From assembly GCA_004369085.1 (NCBI GenBank), contig ML210403.1, forward strand, positions 1,902 to 35,539: a DNA stretch of 33,638 nucleotides, given 5' to 3'. The stretch comes from Coprinopsis marcescibilis (taxonomy: Eukaryota; Basidiomycota; Agaricomycetes; Agaricales; Psathyrellaceae). The position numbers were made by a program, and so were the translations under genes. This document shows, one piece after another, positions 1 to 10,533 of the stretch. Below the pieces are notes generated by a model that was not told the origin of the DNA, did not search any database, and was given only the letters and a program-made list of their open reading frames with translations. How positions within the stretch are numbered: the stretch's first letter is position 1; each line of letters begins with the position of its first letter.

Positions 1-917
1 CAGGTGGCATTCCACCAGGGCCGAGACCGGGATGTGATGTTCTTCTCGGCAGTGTGGGACTCCCACGCTGCGGAGAACATGTCGGAGATGGCCTGGGCCC
101 TCTCCTCCACGTCATCGGGGGTTCGGAGTGGTCCCCTGCGATGCAAGGCACCTAGTTCCATAGTAACTTGAGAGACGAATTCATCTTCATCTTCGGGATC
201 TAAGAAGCCTCGCTTCTTTTGATTTTGCCAGTCGCCAATGTTGACAACAGCCGATAGGGGGACGTGATCAGACGGTCCCTGGAGATCGGGTAACCGCTCG
301 ACAGTACCCGCCAAGCAATCCCTGGAATCAACGAACACGAGGTCAATGACTGAGGAGCCACCACCCTGCGCTCTAGAGATGAAGGTGGGGCCCGGGTTGA
401 CCGGAATGGCCAAATCGAGTCCCATCTGTGCTGCTGCCCCTCGCAGCAAAGTAGCATTGCCTTCGTTAGTCTGGGTGTCTGGGTCCCAGTCCTTTGAATG
501 GCAATTGAAGTCCCCCGCCATGTAGACGCAGGGGGGTAATGACGCCCTTGACTGATCGAGGAGTCGGATGGCTGTGCCGGCCTCATCTGAATAGACGCCG
601 CACAATGTGAATACTTCCTGCCCTCTGAACAGGGACACAAAGATGATGTCGCGGTGACTCATAATGTCACTTTGCATGGATGGTCTCAGGGGTGCCAGCC
701 TACGCGACGCGTAGGCCATCACCCTTGGGCGTGTTCCTTCGTCTTCCCCGGACCACCGGACCATCGAGATCCAGTCGGGGTGATTAGGTGCTCCGATCAC
801 AGCCTCACCCTCACGGGTTGTTGTGGACGGGGCACGTCTTACAGTGCGCCACGGTGGCTCCTGAATGAATAGTATATCAAAGTCCTCTTTCGAGGACTCC
901 AGCAGGGCGTCAACATG
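1..917 (-). CDS. LINE ORF2, endonuclease domain (main part, runs off the window)
   Basis: One frame stays open from 917 down to the window edge, over 300 codons. It shows the marks of an APE-like endonuclease/exonuclease/phosphatase domain, which nicks target DNA for target-primed reverse transcription. In order these are a QEPPW motif near the start, GDFNCHSKDWD in the middle and GPSDHVPL towards the end. These correspond to the metal-binding Glu, the Asp/Asn pair and the terminal Ser-Asp-His of the family. The reverse transcriptase would lie beyond the left edge. There is no start here: the missing first 20 codons are at 33295-33354, and codon 21 (His) begins exactly at 917. A minus-strand stop at 942-944 lies inside the inserted DNA. 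The split is explained by the transposon insertion. The clade is probably Tad1/I/Jockey-like, which I cannot fix without the reverse transcriptase. Confidence 0.85.
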
Positions 918-920
918 CAA
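918..920. repeat. Target-site duplication, left copy (CAA)
   Basis: CAA at 918-920 is repeated at 33295-33297. On the LINE strand it is TTG, codon 20 (Leu) of ORF2. Keeping one copy and removing the insert restores the reading frame across the junction, so this is the duplicated target. Confidence 0.8.
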
Positions 921-938
921 CACTGGAGGCATGATGGC
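921..938 (+). repeat. Left terminal inverted repeat
   Basis: It reads CACTGGAGGCATGATGGC from the tip inward. Against the right tip (CACTGCAGGCAATGGC) it matches 15 of 16 bases if a 2-base gap is allowed. The similarity fades beyond about 18 bases. Confidence 0.75.
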
Positions 939-1009
939 TGTTCACCACCCCCGAAAGGGTCGAATAAAGAGTCCACTACACCAACCCATTCCTGCTCAGT
1001 TCAATACTA

Positions 1010-1606
1010 AAAATATTTGATGCTTCATGGTACAGGAAATGTCCATAAGTTCATAATCAAATAAGTTCATTTTAAACTACTTGACAGAGTAAGAAAAAAG
1101 AAATTGAAACACAATGCCATTTCAAACTTGAAATCACCTTTTGCAAAAACATAAACCTTAAATATCTAGCATTATTTCCTATTTCAGTTTTGGAGACCCC
1201 AAAGGAACTATTTTCCCTGATAATTCGAGATGCACTTTTGGAGTACCGTAACATAATCTTTTTGTCGTGTTTCTTGACTCTCGAAAGAACAAGATGCCTC
1301 AGCCTTCAACTTGCGCTGACGTCAGCACCAGATTTGGTCAGCGACTTGGGGCGCGGACTGACCTTGGCCCGTCAGCGCGGTTGGGTGGTGAGACAATCAC
1401 AATTGAAAGACAAGATTCAGTTAATCACTCAAAGCAAATATATTCATACAATCATAAAATCGAAAATTGCATAAATCGTATATACACCCACGACTGGTTC
1501 AGAGTGTTGACTTGATGTCGTTCAGTTTCAACGCATCGCGTGGTGGTATGCGAAGAAACTTCGCGACCCAAGTCGCGGCACAAACCAACGATCGCAAAAA
1601 CCCGAC
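1010..1606. other. AT-rich left subterminal region, no gene seen
   Basis: From about 1010 to 1260 the sequence is AT-rich, with a short direct repeat (AAGTTCAT at 1048-1055, and again at 1064-1071). No ORF with coding character or splice structure was found. It probably belongs to the transposon's subterminal zone, where transposases of this type often bind; that role is inferred. Confidence 0.4.
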
Positions 1607-2480
1607 CTAGGCTGCGCGGATGGCCCGATATGCAACATAGAGGGAGCTGATAGAATGTCCGAGAGAGGTCATGACGTGCATATAAACTGTAAGAAAGTAA
1701 AGTACTCACAGAAAAAAGATGATAGCAGTCATCAACTCGGGTAATGGGCAACCATCGCCTCCAGAGTTAATCGTAACACTGTACCTAGAATTTATGTTGG
1801 GGTTCAAGAATCAGACATGAAAAAGCATGAGTACATACCTGTAACGGTCCTGAGCAAAAGAAAAAGAAGCGGAGATGTCAGGCCACTGTGCCATTTGTCT
1901 GAGAACGACGCTTCTGATTATGGGTGGGTGGACTAGCAGAGAACTTAGAAGGTTGCGGGTTCTGATTTTGGGAGCTGGTTGAAGGACTTGCAGACGGTGG
2001 AACAGCGAGGCGATGAAATCGTGGCGAAAATGGGAGCTACGTGGGGAACAGGGAGGGATGGGTAAAAAGAAAGGATTTATCCCATCTTAAGCTAAATGAG
2101 TCGGCAGTTCACACCTATATCGATTTGCAGTAACGGATATGGCTCAGGGGTTGGACGACAGTGGACACTGGGGGTAATGACCAAAACCAGAGTTTTAAGG
2201 AGCTTTTAGCACTGTGTAGGGTGATACAAGGAAGTAGGAACATACCTGAAGTTTCCTTCGCCGCGCGTTCAGTGCTTGAAGAGCGTTCAGAGCTGGGAGC
2301 GGTGAGGTGCTGGTTGAAAAGGTCCAGGTTGGGGGGAGTGATGGCTGCCAGGTGGCGGTCTAAAAATGGCACTTGCTTGTGGCCAAACCAAACGACACCA
2401 GTGGCCACGCCGGACGCAAGTTCTGTGATGAAACGCAGGGCTGTAGCTTCGAAAAAAAGGCGACATAGGCTGTAGGGCGC
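1607..2480 (-). CDS. Candidate multi-exon gene, model incomplete
   Basis: Three stretches on the minus strand look like exons. The first, about 2480-2246, includes the peptide GVVWFGHKQVPFLDRHLAAI and ends at a good GTATGT donor. The second, about 2072-1870, is Pro/Ser/Gln-rich. The third, near 1764-1607, can be spliced to a hydrophobic tail ending LSLYVAYRAIRAA then a stop at 1607-1609. The tail recalls VYVGYRAARAVRG near the start of the long membrane gene at 10385, so it may be a related or truncated membrane protein. I could not join the first two exons in frame without guessing, and found no convincing start codon. Function is unknown. Confidence 0.3.
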
Positions 2481-2569
2481 AAAATAATTAACTATACGGC
2501 GAGAAGAAGCGGTAAACTGGATAGTTTGCGTGAATTGCACTTCATTTGTCCAGACAATCTAAGGTGCTT

Positions 2570-3099
2570 CAGCCGTAGCCCCACCCTCCAATCCCAATCT
2601 TCCGCCTCTGTGTACGCAGCCCTTCATCTACTATGCGGAAGCCCGTACATTATCGTGCTCCCTCGATACACATGTGGCAAAGACGGCTCCTACTTCTCGA
2701 AAAGCGACGCCTGGAACGACCGCCCTAGGATCGACTTCAGTTCTGCCAAACGATCTGTTCGGCCTAATCGACGCCGTCAAGAGTGGGAACACCTCCGGAT
2801 CAAATTCAAGGCCGACGGTGGTTGCTGAAGCTGCCAGCTGCAGCACTCCCCCAAGTGTGGGGACAACCTCGTTGGCTGACAATGGCCCCTGGCCACTATT
2901 TATTGCGACATCCCTGTCGGGCTGGCGTGCTCCTCCAACTTTCTGTTAGCTTCCACAGGATTGCGGATGATCAATCACAGCTTACGTGTATGTTGGCTAC
3001 TCGTGTAGCACCCGAGGACTATCTTCCAACCAAGCGTCCGGTAATTTCCAATGCTTTGAGCTCTGCATCAGCGGTCGTCCAGCTCAACTACATAATTGA
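2570..3099 (+). CDS. Possible two-exon hypothetical protein, low confidence
   Basis: A plus-strand frame is open from about 2570 to 2944. It encodes a Pro/Thr/Ser-rich segment followed by a less biased one (LPNDLFGLIDAVKSGN). Splicing at a GTTAGC donor (2945) to an ATCACAG acceptor (2980) continues the frame as SYVYVGYSCSTRGLSSNQ and so on to a TGA at 3097-3099. There is no ATG at the front, so an upstream exon would be needed. Another acidic run (NEDEDEEEP) is encoded just after, near 3150. This may be a real gene whose ends I cannot place, or chance. It overlaps no recognised family. Confidence 0.22.
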
Positions 3100-3480
3100 G
3101 TGTGCTTATTCCCCGTCCACACTCCAGTACGGCTCATTCAACTCCGAACGAAGACGAGGATGAAGAAGAACCGGCCTCCTTATATCGGATTTGTTGGGGC
3201 ATCGATCCACTTGCTTCCGTATTTGAACAGGGTATCGAATGAGGTTACAATGTGGTCGAAAGAGCACGAGGTGTTGCACTTAGCAGAGATTAGCGAGAAC
3301 ACAGCGAAACCAATGCTCAATACAGTGGTCATTGCCAAATTATGAGAGCATGGTTAGGCGACGGTGGTCTGGAGGGCGCCGCGCATCGAGCTGTGAAACG
3401 AGATTAAGGGCAGATATGAGGTGCAATTTGGTTTACAAATACAGCGAGCGGAAATCAGGCACCGGAAGCGATTGATCTAG

Positions 3481-5078
3481 CTATCGTGGAAGATCCTCAG
3501 GTTTCCGCCCAAGCAATTCGTCGAGGGTGCTCAGTAGCCCCAGCCCCATCTTCCATCGCGTTGCCTTTAGGGCCACCATCTCCTCGTATTTCACTGGATT
3601 TGTCTTGCGAAGTGATTCTTCCGTTTGGAAATCATTGTCTACAAATCTGAATAGGCCCCCAGGGCAATACTGGGTGAAAGAAAACCGGGTTTGGCCCTTC
3701 AAGACCTTGGTGTTTGAATGGGTGAGCGTCGCAGAGGGCATGAGCACAACCGACCCTGATGGAAACTCGATGACAAGCTTGAGGTCAGGTAATACGAGGT
3801 GGCCGCCCTTCCTGTGGTTGAAGTTGCCCAGCGCATGGATCGTGCACCACCCAAACGGGCAGTTCATGCAGTCGCGGTGATCGACGGTGCAGACTTGGGT
3901 GCCGAGATTGAAGGCCGCACGAGGGAACACGCTTTTACAGAAATTTCTTTGAAGCTCGGGCATCCTTGTGAATAGGGCATCGAGTTTTTCTTTATAGTAT
4001 CCATATAAGCGAGGTGCCCAAAGCGAAAAGGAGTCTAAGCTCTGGGAGTTAGATGGCAAGAAGGGCTGGGGAGGGGGCAGGGCACTTACAGCTTCCAAAT
4101 GTGGCCAACCGTTGGACGTCTTTGTCTCTAAGCAGCCGCTCCACAAGTTCAACATCGTGGTGCCTGAGATTTGCCGGCTTCTTGCTGCCTTGGCCGTACG
4201 AAGTCCCAACGTTGACTGCAGGGAATCGGCCGCGGCGGTGAACCAACTCTGAGCGCCTGAAGTTTCTGGTTTTGCCGAGCAACTCAAATAGGTGGGCAAC
4301 GTTGTCGCAGGACTGGCGGTAGCTATCGCCGTCGATTTTGGCCATGAGGACCATGAAGATCCTCTCCGTTTCTGGATATAGAATGGGAATCGTGGTACTG
4401 AGTGATATGAGATAGCTATTTAAGTAAGATGGTAAGGGGGGACTTACCTAGCATCCCATTCAATTAAAGTATATCCATCCTCCAAGAGGTCTTCGAGAGC
4501 ATGCTCCTGCACGCCCATCTTCTTCGGGTTTTTCGCGCGATACCCGCAGCTTGAGGACGGAAGATCTTCTAGTTTGATGTTGCATGCGATAGAGGATGAT
4601 TCTGCGCGATGGACATGGTCGTGGACGATGACTGGGTCGGGGTATTGGCCAAAGGCGGCGACAAAGGTGCTGCGTTTCGCTTTACGATGTTCCTTCTTGC
4701 GACGCTTTCGCTTCTCCTTGCGGCTCTCGGAACGGGTGGGTGGCAACGGAGGGTGTTCGAGCGGGAAGACGGCATGCCCGCTCATGTCTGGGACCTGATC
4801 TTGAGTATATTCTTCGTCGTCACTATGCACCTCCTCTCGCCCTCGCTTCAAGCCGCACTCATCCTCTGCTTCCATATGTTCATCCGAGTCGAGCTTGATG
4901 GCTTCGTGCAGCAAAGGAGATAGCCTGAAGAAAGAGGGGCATGGCAAGGGCGAAATTTTAATGGGTTCGGTGGTGTATGCCTTGCCGGAGCGTAGGGTTT
5001 CCGGCTGCATATTTTGCGTAAACATCAGTTTGGATGGTAAGATAACGGGACTAGTTTACATACAGTGGGATAATCCAT
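3481..5078 (-). CDS. TET/JBP family 2-oxoglutarate/Fe(II) dioxygenase
   Basis: It is predicted to oxidise 5-methylcytosine (or thymine) in DNA. The spliced model has four exons, 5078-5064, 5004-4448, 4397-4090 and 4034-3481. Introns are 50-59 nt and the product is 477 aa. Start choice: ATG at 5078 gives MDYPT spliced to PETLRSG, and an internal ATG at 5025 is less likely because it lies in the intron. Residues about 1-190 are acidic then Lys/Arg-rich and probably disordered. The C-terminal half is the double-stranded beta-helix. It has HRD at about 345-347 (iron ligands His and Asp), a GGHLVLPDL strand near 369, the distal iron ligand His in THSN at about 398, and the 2-oxoglutarate-binding Arg in TRFSF at about 409. 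All key residues are present, so it should be active. Such genes are expanded in basidiomycetes and often travel with transposons. The nearest gene upstream ends at 5791, and two 173-bp repeats lie between. Confidence 0.88.
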
Positions 5079-5135
5079 ATCTCCAGATGCCTGGGCCTTA
5101 GGCGGAGAGCCGAAGTGAGGGAGAAATGGGTAACC

Positions 5136-5481
5136 GTAGGTGCGCACTCGAGTTAAATGAATACACTGGCGGGTAGTGGGTCTTGAACGGGTCGCCCGGT
5201 AATCGCGCTGCTCCTGGAACGAAGTCAAACGCAGATACCTTATGGCGTTTTGGCCCTGAAGCTATAAGAGGAAAGAGGAGGACCCAGGGCGGGAGCCGAG
5301 TGGAATATGTAGGTGCGCACTCAAGTCAAATGAACGCGCTGGCGGGTAGCGGGTCTTGAACGGGTCACTCGGTAATCGCGCTACTCCTGGAACGAAGTCA
5401 AACGCAGATACCTTATGGCGCTTTGGCCCTGAAGCTGTAGTATAAGAGGAGGAGGACCCAGGTGAGAGCCGAGCGGAAGAT
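5136..5481. repeat. Tandem duplication, two units of 173 bp, upstream of the TET/JBP gene
   Basis: Unit 1 (5136-5308) and unit 2 (5309-5481) share long identical blocks, for example GGAACGAAGTCAAACGCAGA at about 5215 and 5389, with scattered substitutions and small indels. The start of a third, decayed unit (AGAGCCGAAG) is visible at 5106. The array lies just 5' of the dioxygenase start and 3' of the F-box gene, so it may act as promoter or terminator. No coding frame is kept in both units. Confidence 0.85.
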
Positions 5482-5790
5482 GTAAGGTCTTGCTTTTCTT
5501 TAAAAACGGCGGAAGTCCGATCGGGTCGGATATATGCGATCTGGGGTTGTTTATTCCGATGATGGCAGAAAGCTGCATTAGGTTTAGCTACTCAGTCTTG
5601 ATTCATTGGGACACCTACAATCGGAGTGGCTCCCTTTTCGCACAGCAGAACCTGATATTTTGGGTATAGCGGGAGTTTCAATCTTCGAACTAGCTTCATC
5701 CGCTGTCTTCGACGAGGATACGGTAGCCCGTTTAGCTCTGCTCTCAGTGGAGTGCTAGACTCGGTTATGCACACGGTGTAGGGATACTAT

Positions 5791-8700
5791 TCACATAATT
5801 CGATAGCTTTGAAGAAGGAATATTTGTAATCCTAACCCCCTAAGAAGATGTGGGATATCGTCACCCCTGACTTCCACCAGGCAGTCGCTGGCATTCTCCC
5901 ATGGGAGCTTGAACACAATTTGTTCGAGCCTGCTCTCCTCCTTCAGAACTTGCCATCGAATGATTTCTGCAATCTCCCGCTGAACGATGAGGTCTCGGAC
6001 CGAATTTGCGTAAAGTGATAGTTTTGTCAACTTTGGCGCGAAATTGGTGTGGCCACGATCACGTATCCAACGAACGAGTTGGTTGAAGGCCGCTTTATCA
6101 GGTAGAATAAGGAGGTCGACGTCTTGCATGCCGGCGAAGGAGAATAAGCGTGGCGTAATGGTGGCATATGAGTCTTCTACATCGAACATGACAGTCTTCA
6201 CAGTCGAAAGTACCCGCTTCATGGCACTAGCAAAGCTGATCCAAGCCCCATTTTGCATCCATATCGCTTCAGCCGGGAGTGGTTCCACTGAAGGCATATG
6301 GCCAAACGCGTAATGCCAGAACGTGAGCGCAAATGACCTCCGGTGCTCCCCTCCTGGAGGAGAGCACGTGTAAAGAGTCATTTGCTCTGCATGAGCACCG
6401 AAGTAGCAGATGCCAGCGGGCTCCCAGTTGATTAGATCAAAGCATGAAGCCATGTATGCAATCGTTGCGGGACCTAACAGCCGAGATTGAGGTCCTGTGG
6501 ATTCTTGACCAACATGCAAGCGAACATGGGAAGCGTTGGGCAATTTGAGGGCCTGAACAAGGCTGTAGACTGCAGTCACATCTGCGTGGAGATCGAGATG
6601 CTCGAGAAGGGGGAGATTCGTGGATGTGGAGATGCTTGGGGGCGTCAGCGGGCGGACGCAACCTCGCAAAGTGAGCGAGACGAGTTTCGGCAAGCGTTTC
6701 AGGATGTCCAGCCAAAACGAAACGTCGAGAGGCTCCCGGTGTAACTCTTGACGATAATGTTGCTTTGCCGGCCTCCCAAACGACCCATCTGTGACTGAAA
6801 GCGTTGTGAGTCTGCAGAAGCTTTCAAAGCAATAGGAACCGCTGGATACGCTGCCCGGGGAAAGACAAGGCCGACTGCCACTACCGCTTGAGGGCAGAGG
6901 AACACTAGGGAGTGCAAATGCACAGTGAGAGACGGAATGAATCTCAACACCGACAATCCAAGATCTATAGGAGTCAATTCGAAGGCTGGAGAAACGGTAG
7001 GCATTGAATAGAATTTCGCTTCTTTTGAATGATATGGATTCCTCGCTCCCCCTTTCTTGGTATTGCTCTTCGAAGCAGACGTGTAGATTCTTCATTTGCA
7101 GGCTGTCGTCCACAGCTGGGTCCTGCGATTTCGATAAAGCTGCGCAGAGCCACTCCGTAGGTGCACGATCAACTTCCAACACGCACGCCCAAAGGTGTCG
7201 CCCATTGTTGAGAACTTTATTCCATTTGCGAGACACCAATGTGAGGTTGAGAAACGTGGCCGTAGCTGCCTTCCATTCCATCGGAGTTCGGTTAACTTTG
7301 GGGTCGACCACAACAGCGGCAATGGCCAGGATAGCGTGATCGTCCAATTCAAAAGAGCAAGCAATGTTGCGGAACTGGATGATATTGCATCAGAAATGTT
7401 TCAGGCAAAAATGTGCAGATGCAGCTTACCAGATGCGCCCGCGGGGGAGAGGGATCAGTGCATGGTAAGGGTAAGTATGGTTGGAGATGGGATTGTATTG
7501 CCCCGACCAAGGGGTGTAAGGCTAGGAAATCTTCTGCAATGCCTTTGGCAGCTGAGTTCGCGAGGTCTTCGGTGAGGTCTTCAGTGAGGGCTTCAGTGGG
7601 GTCTTTGGTGAGGACTTTGGCGTCTAGCTGTTCTTCCGGTACAGATTCCAGCTGTCGAAAATCCTATAATACGGATATATCAATGCCTGTGTTGCCCAAA
7701 CGAAGCTTCAATTACCTGTGGTAATAGGTCTGCCCTAGTGTTATGCATCGTATCGGATAGTGCTTGGCTAACCGAGGCTCTGAGGTCCTGCAATCCGTGA
7801 AAGGTTGGTGTTTGGTTTTGACGAAGTAAAATATCCATACCTGATTGAAAATAATCCCTTGAAAATCATAATCTGGTGTCTAAGGGGCATGCATGAGGAC
7901 AGGGAGGAAAAGGAGGGAGGGGAGGAGAGATTCAATCCTACCTGTTTCTGCCGATGATTTGAATTGTTTGCATTCAAAATGAAGCCCAGATCCTGAAGCC
8001 GTGGATCAGATGGGTTTCGTAGTTTGAGCAAAAGACCTTACGGAGTTACTAGACGGTGTCCGTGCCCATGTCCTTAAACGTTTCTAAAGAGCACGCATCA
8101 TGGAGTGTAGAGAGTAATATATAGGCAGGCCTACAGGCGAAGGACTAGTCGAGTTACTCAGTGTTTCACCGAATCTGACGTCGTCAAAGCTAATTGTCGT
8201 TCGCACGCATGGTACATAAGACTTCGGGCTTTGGAAATCGGGGGGGTTCCACAAGCCTAAGGGTCGCTGGGCATGGAAGAAACGTCAGGGCCAGTTCCTG
8301 AGCTTCCATTATCTCTAGCTGAAGTCAAAGACTTACAGACCTTGTGGAACCGGGTCCATCTCCCATCGTCCCTTTGGGTTGAAAAGCCGGACTGGCGGCA
8401 TCCCAAACGCTTTTCAAATCCTTGTCCTTCATTTTTTGATTGTCTGGAGGGAAATCATTGTCTTCGCTGCTGCCATAGTCTGGTACCTGATTCCCGCTCT
8501 CGCGATAGGCCCATGCGCCACTGTCGTTGGGTCCTTGAGTGTGATCGTATGGAGTTGGCTAAGTGGATGAGTTAGCAACTACAAAGATATAGAGACTGGG
8601 ATATTTACCGAACGACGTGTCTTCTCCGTGGAAGCAAAGGCCCTGAGGCCCTCATGTTGGCTAGACCCTACACAATCACCTTGAGAGCTGCTGTTGTGAG

Positions 8701-10385
8701 CTTCTTTTCCGAAGGTACCGTCATGAATTGAAGTGTTGTCGTCGCAAGTGTCTTCTTCCCCTGCAGATGCATCGTTGATGCCATCGTCAACGACGACAAC
8801 ATCTGCAGTTACTGTTCCACAGGCATTTTCTCCCAAGTCGCCTCTCCCGCTGCCTTCCTCTGCTATTGCCTCCGCTGGAGACATACGCCCACTGGGTTGA
8901 CGAGAAGAGCTTGACAACCTCGCATTGACGTCGTTATCTTGCTCTTGGGTTGACTGCGGAATGAGAGTTGAGCCCAAAACGTTAGTAACGACGGCCTAGG
9001 AACGCACAGAGGGTATTGTTGGTGAAATCGGTTCTATTTGCACTACATCTTGGGCGTCTTCATGCCGTTCATCTGACCGAAGAGGCGCCATGCCGTTGTG
9101 CTGTTGGGGAAAGGTGGGCTCTGTGGCTCCTGAGCTACTGCTTTTGAGTGCATTGTCATCGTCCTTTTCCATAGGCGACGGTGCACTTGCAGCCGCTGTT
9201 CCGCAGTCATTGTCATTTTCTACCGGTTTGGAGGCGTTGCTTTCAACTGCACCGTCGTCGTCATCCTCCATACGCAACGTTAGACAAAGGGCGCAGTACT
9301 GCACAGCGGACGGCCTCACCGAATCTCCAGGTCGCGCCATACGAGGAAACAAAGTTTCGTGCAGCATGGCTGCAAAGTAAATGAAAGCGCCAATAGAGTC
9401 GCCCAGCTTGTCCTGAAGATAGTTTAGAATTGGCACATGAGGTATGAAATGGGAGGGACGTACCCAGATATGTAGAAGTTGGTTGCTCAGTCCTTCATGA
9501 AGATAATCTGGGAGTATGCGGGGCAAGATTCCGTGCAACCATTTCTCGGCGAAAGGGAAAGATACTTGAGAGAATATAAAAGCCTGTAGGGAGGTAAGCT
9601 GCCTTGTACTACACAGAATTTGTAAAAAATGAGGTACTTACCCACAAAAAGCGCGGTAAAAGCCACATCTTGTAATTTGTCAAATGGGTCAGCCATCGCA
9701 AGGTCAATTCTTCCAAATGGTACGAGATGAACGCCTAGTCGAGTTTAAACAGCGGGCCATGGCGATGGGAGCTTGACGAACCCATAAAATGATCCCGGAA
9801 AAGCACGCCTTGTCTACGAGTCGACTGACGAAATACAGCCATTGCGCCCAGCCCTTTAAAATGTGAACGAGGGGAGGCCGGAAAGCAGCGTTGAGAAAGC
9901 AGCGGGCTGCAAAGGCCTTGATGAAGAGATAAGCTCGTTCAGATCAGGCGGAATCAAATGAACATACCGATATCTGCGAACGATACGATGCCTCAATGTC
10001 GCTGACTCCCGGTGTAAGTCGCAGCTGAAACAAGATGAATTGGTTTCAGGAAGTCTATTGTTGAGATTTGCTTACCCATACGTTATCCAAACCGGACAAC
10101 GCAATCAAACCTGCACTCTGAAAAGACAATCAGCGATTATTCCGAGAAACGGAGGCTACACAGTCACCTTTATGTGAGGCCAGATACGAAAGAGTGTGAG
10201 CCCATCGATAATCCCGCGTACTGCTCGTGCTGCTCGCTACCAGACCAGTTGAACCAAGTTAGATGGAGTCACAGTCGGAGAGAACTACGCACATATCCAA
10301 CATATACCAAGACCGCGACAGCAATCAGAATAATAAGGACGATGATTGTGACTTCAAGAACCCTGGAAATCAGGTCTGTAGCCAT
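5791..10385 (-). CDS. Long multi-exon gene: N-terminal membrane protein joined to C-terminal F-box/LRR-like part (may be two genes)
   Basis: I can chain 17 exons from ATG 10385 to a stop at 5791, about 1244 aa. Every intron falls in phase 0, so each exon is a whole number of codons. Exon 1 has one strong membrane helix (TIIVLIILIAVAVLVYV). Exons 2-8 are Trp-rich and amphipathic. Exons 8-10 (9412-8337) are acidic, Ser-rich and probably disordered. The last exon (7374-5791) resembles the back half of an F-box (LTLVSRKWNKVLNNGRHLW) followed by leucine-rich segments such as LPLLEHLDLHADV, as in the large agaricomycete F-box families that recruit SCF ubiquitin ligase substrates. The weakest joins are 8336-8267 and 8134-8084, and the second intron contains a TATATA. 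The F-box part may therefore be a separate gene starting near 8070, though no clean ATG was found. The role in the element is unknown. Confidence 0.55.
7556..7620 (-). repeat. 12-bp degenerate tandem repeat inside coding exon
   Basis: About five copies of a GTGAGGTCTTCR-like unit (plus strand) lie in the 7663-7430 exon. On the minus strand they encode repeats of the type Leu-Thr-Glu-Asp (LTKDPTEALTEDLTEDLA). The frame is kept because the unit is four codons long. Confidence 0.7.
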
Positions 10386-10533
10386 TACCACAAAGGAATT
10401 CGCGCTCAAAGGTCTGTCGGCGGGGGAGAATAAACGGTGGACGATCACAATTGTTTGAACAAGGCGAGTACAGCATGATAAGTAAAATGATCACTGATGC
10501 AAGAAAATGATGCGGAGAAAGAGTGGTGCCAAG

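Noticed and set aside
2631..2882. Minus-strand 83-codon ORF beginning at 2882
   Set aside because: Its first codon is TTG, not ATG, there is no splice acceptor to supply a start, and the plus strand is at least as coherent here.
5192..5420. tRNA or SINE hinted at by B-box-like GTTCAAGACCC
   Set aside because: No convincing A box at the right spacing and no cloverleaf could be drawn. It is kept only as a tandem repeat.
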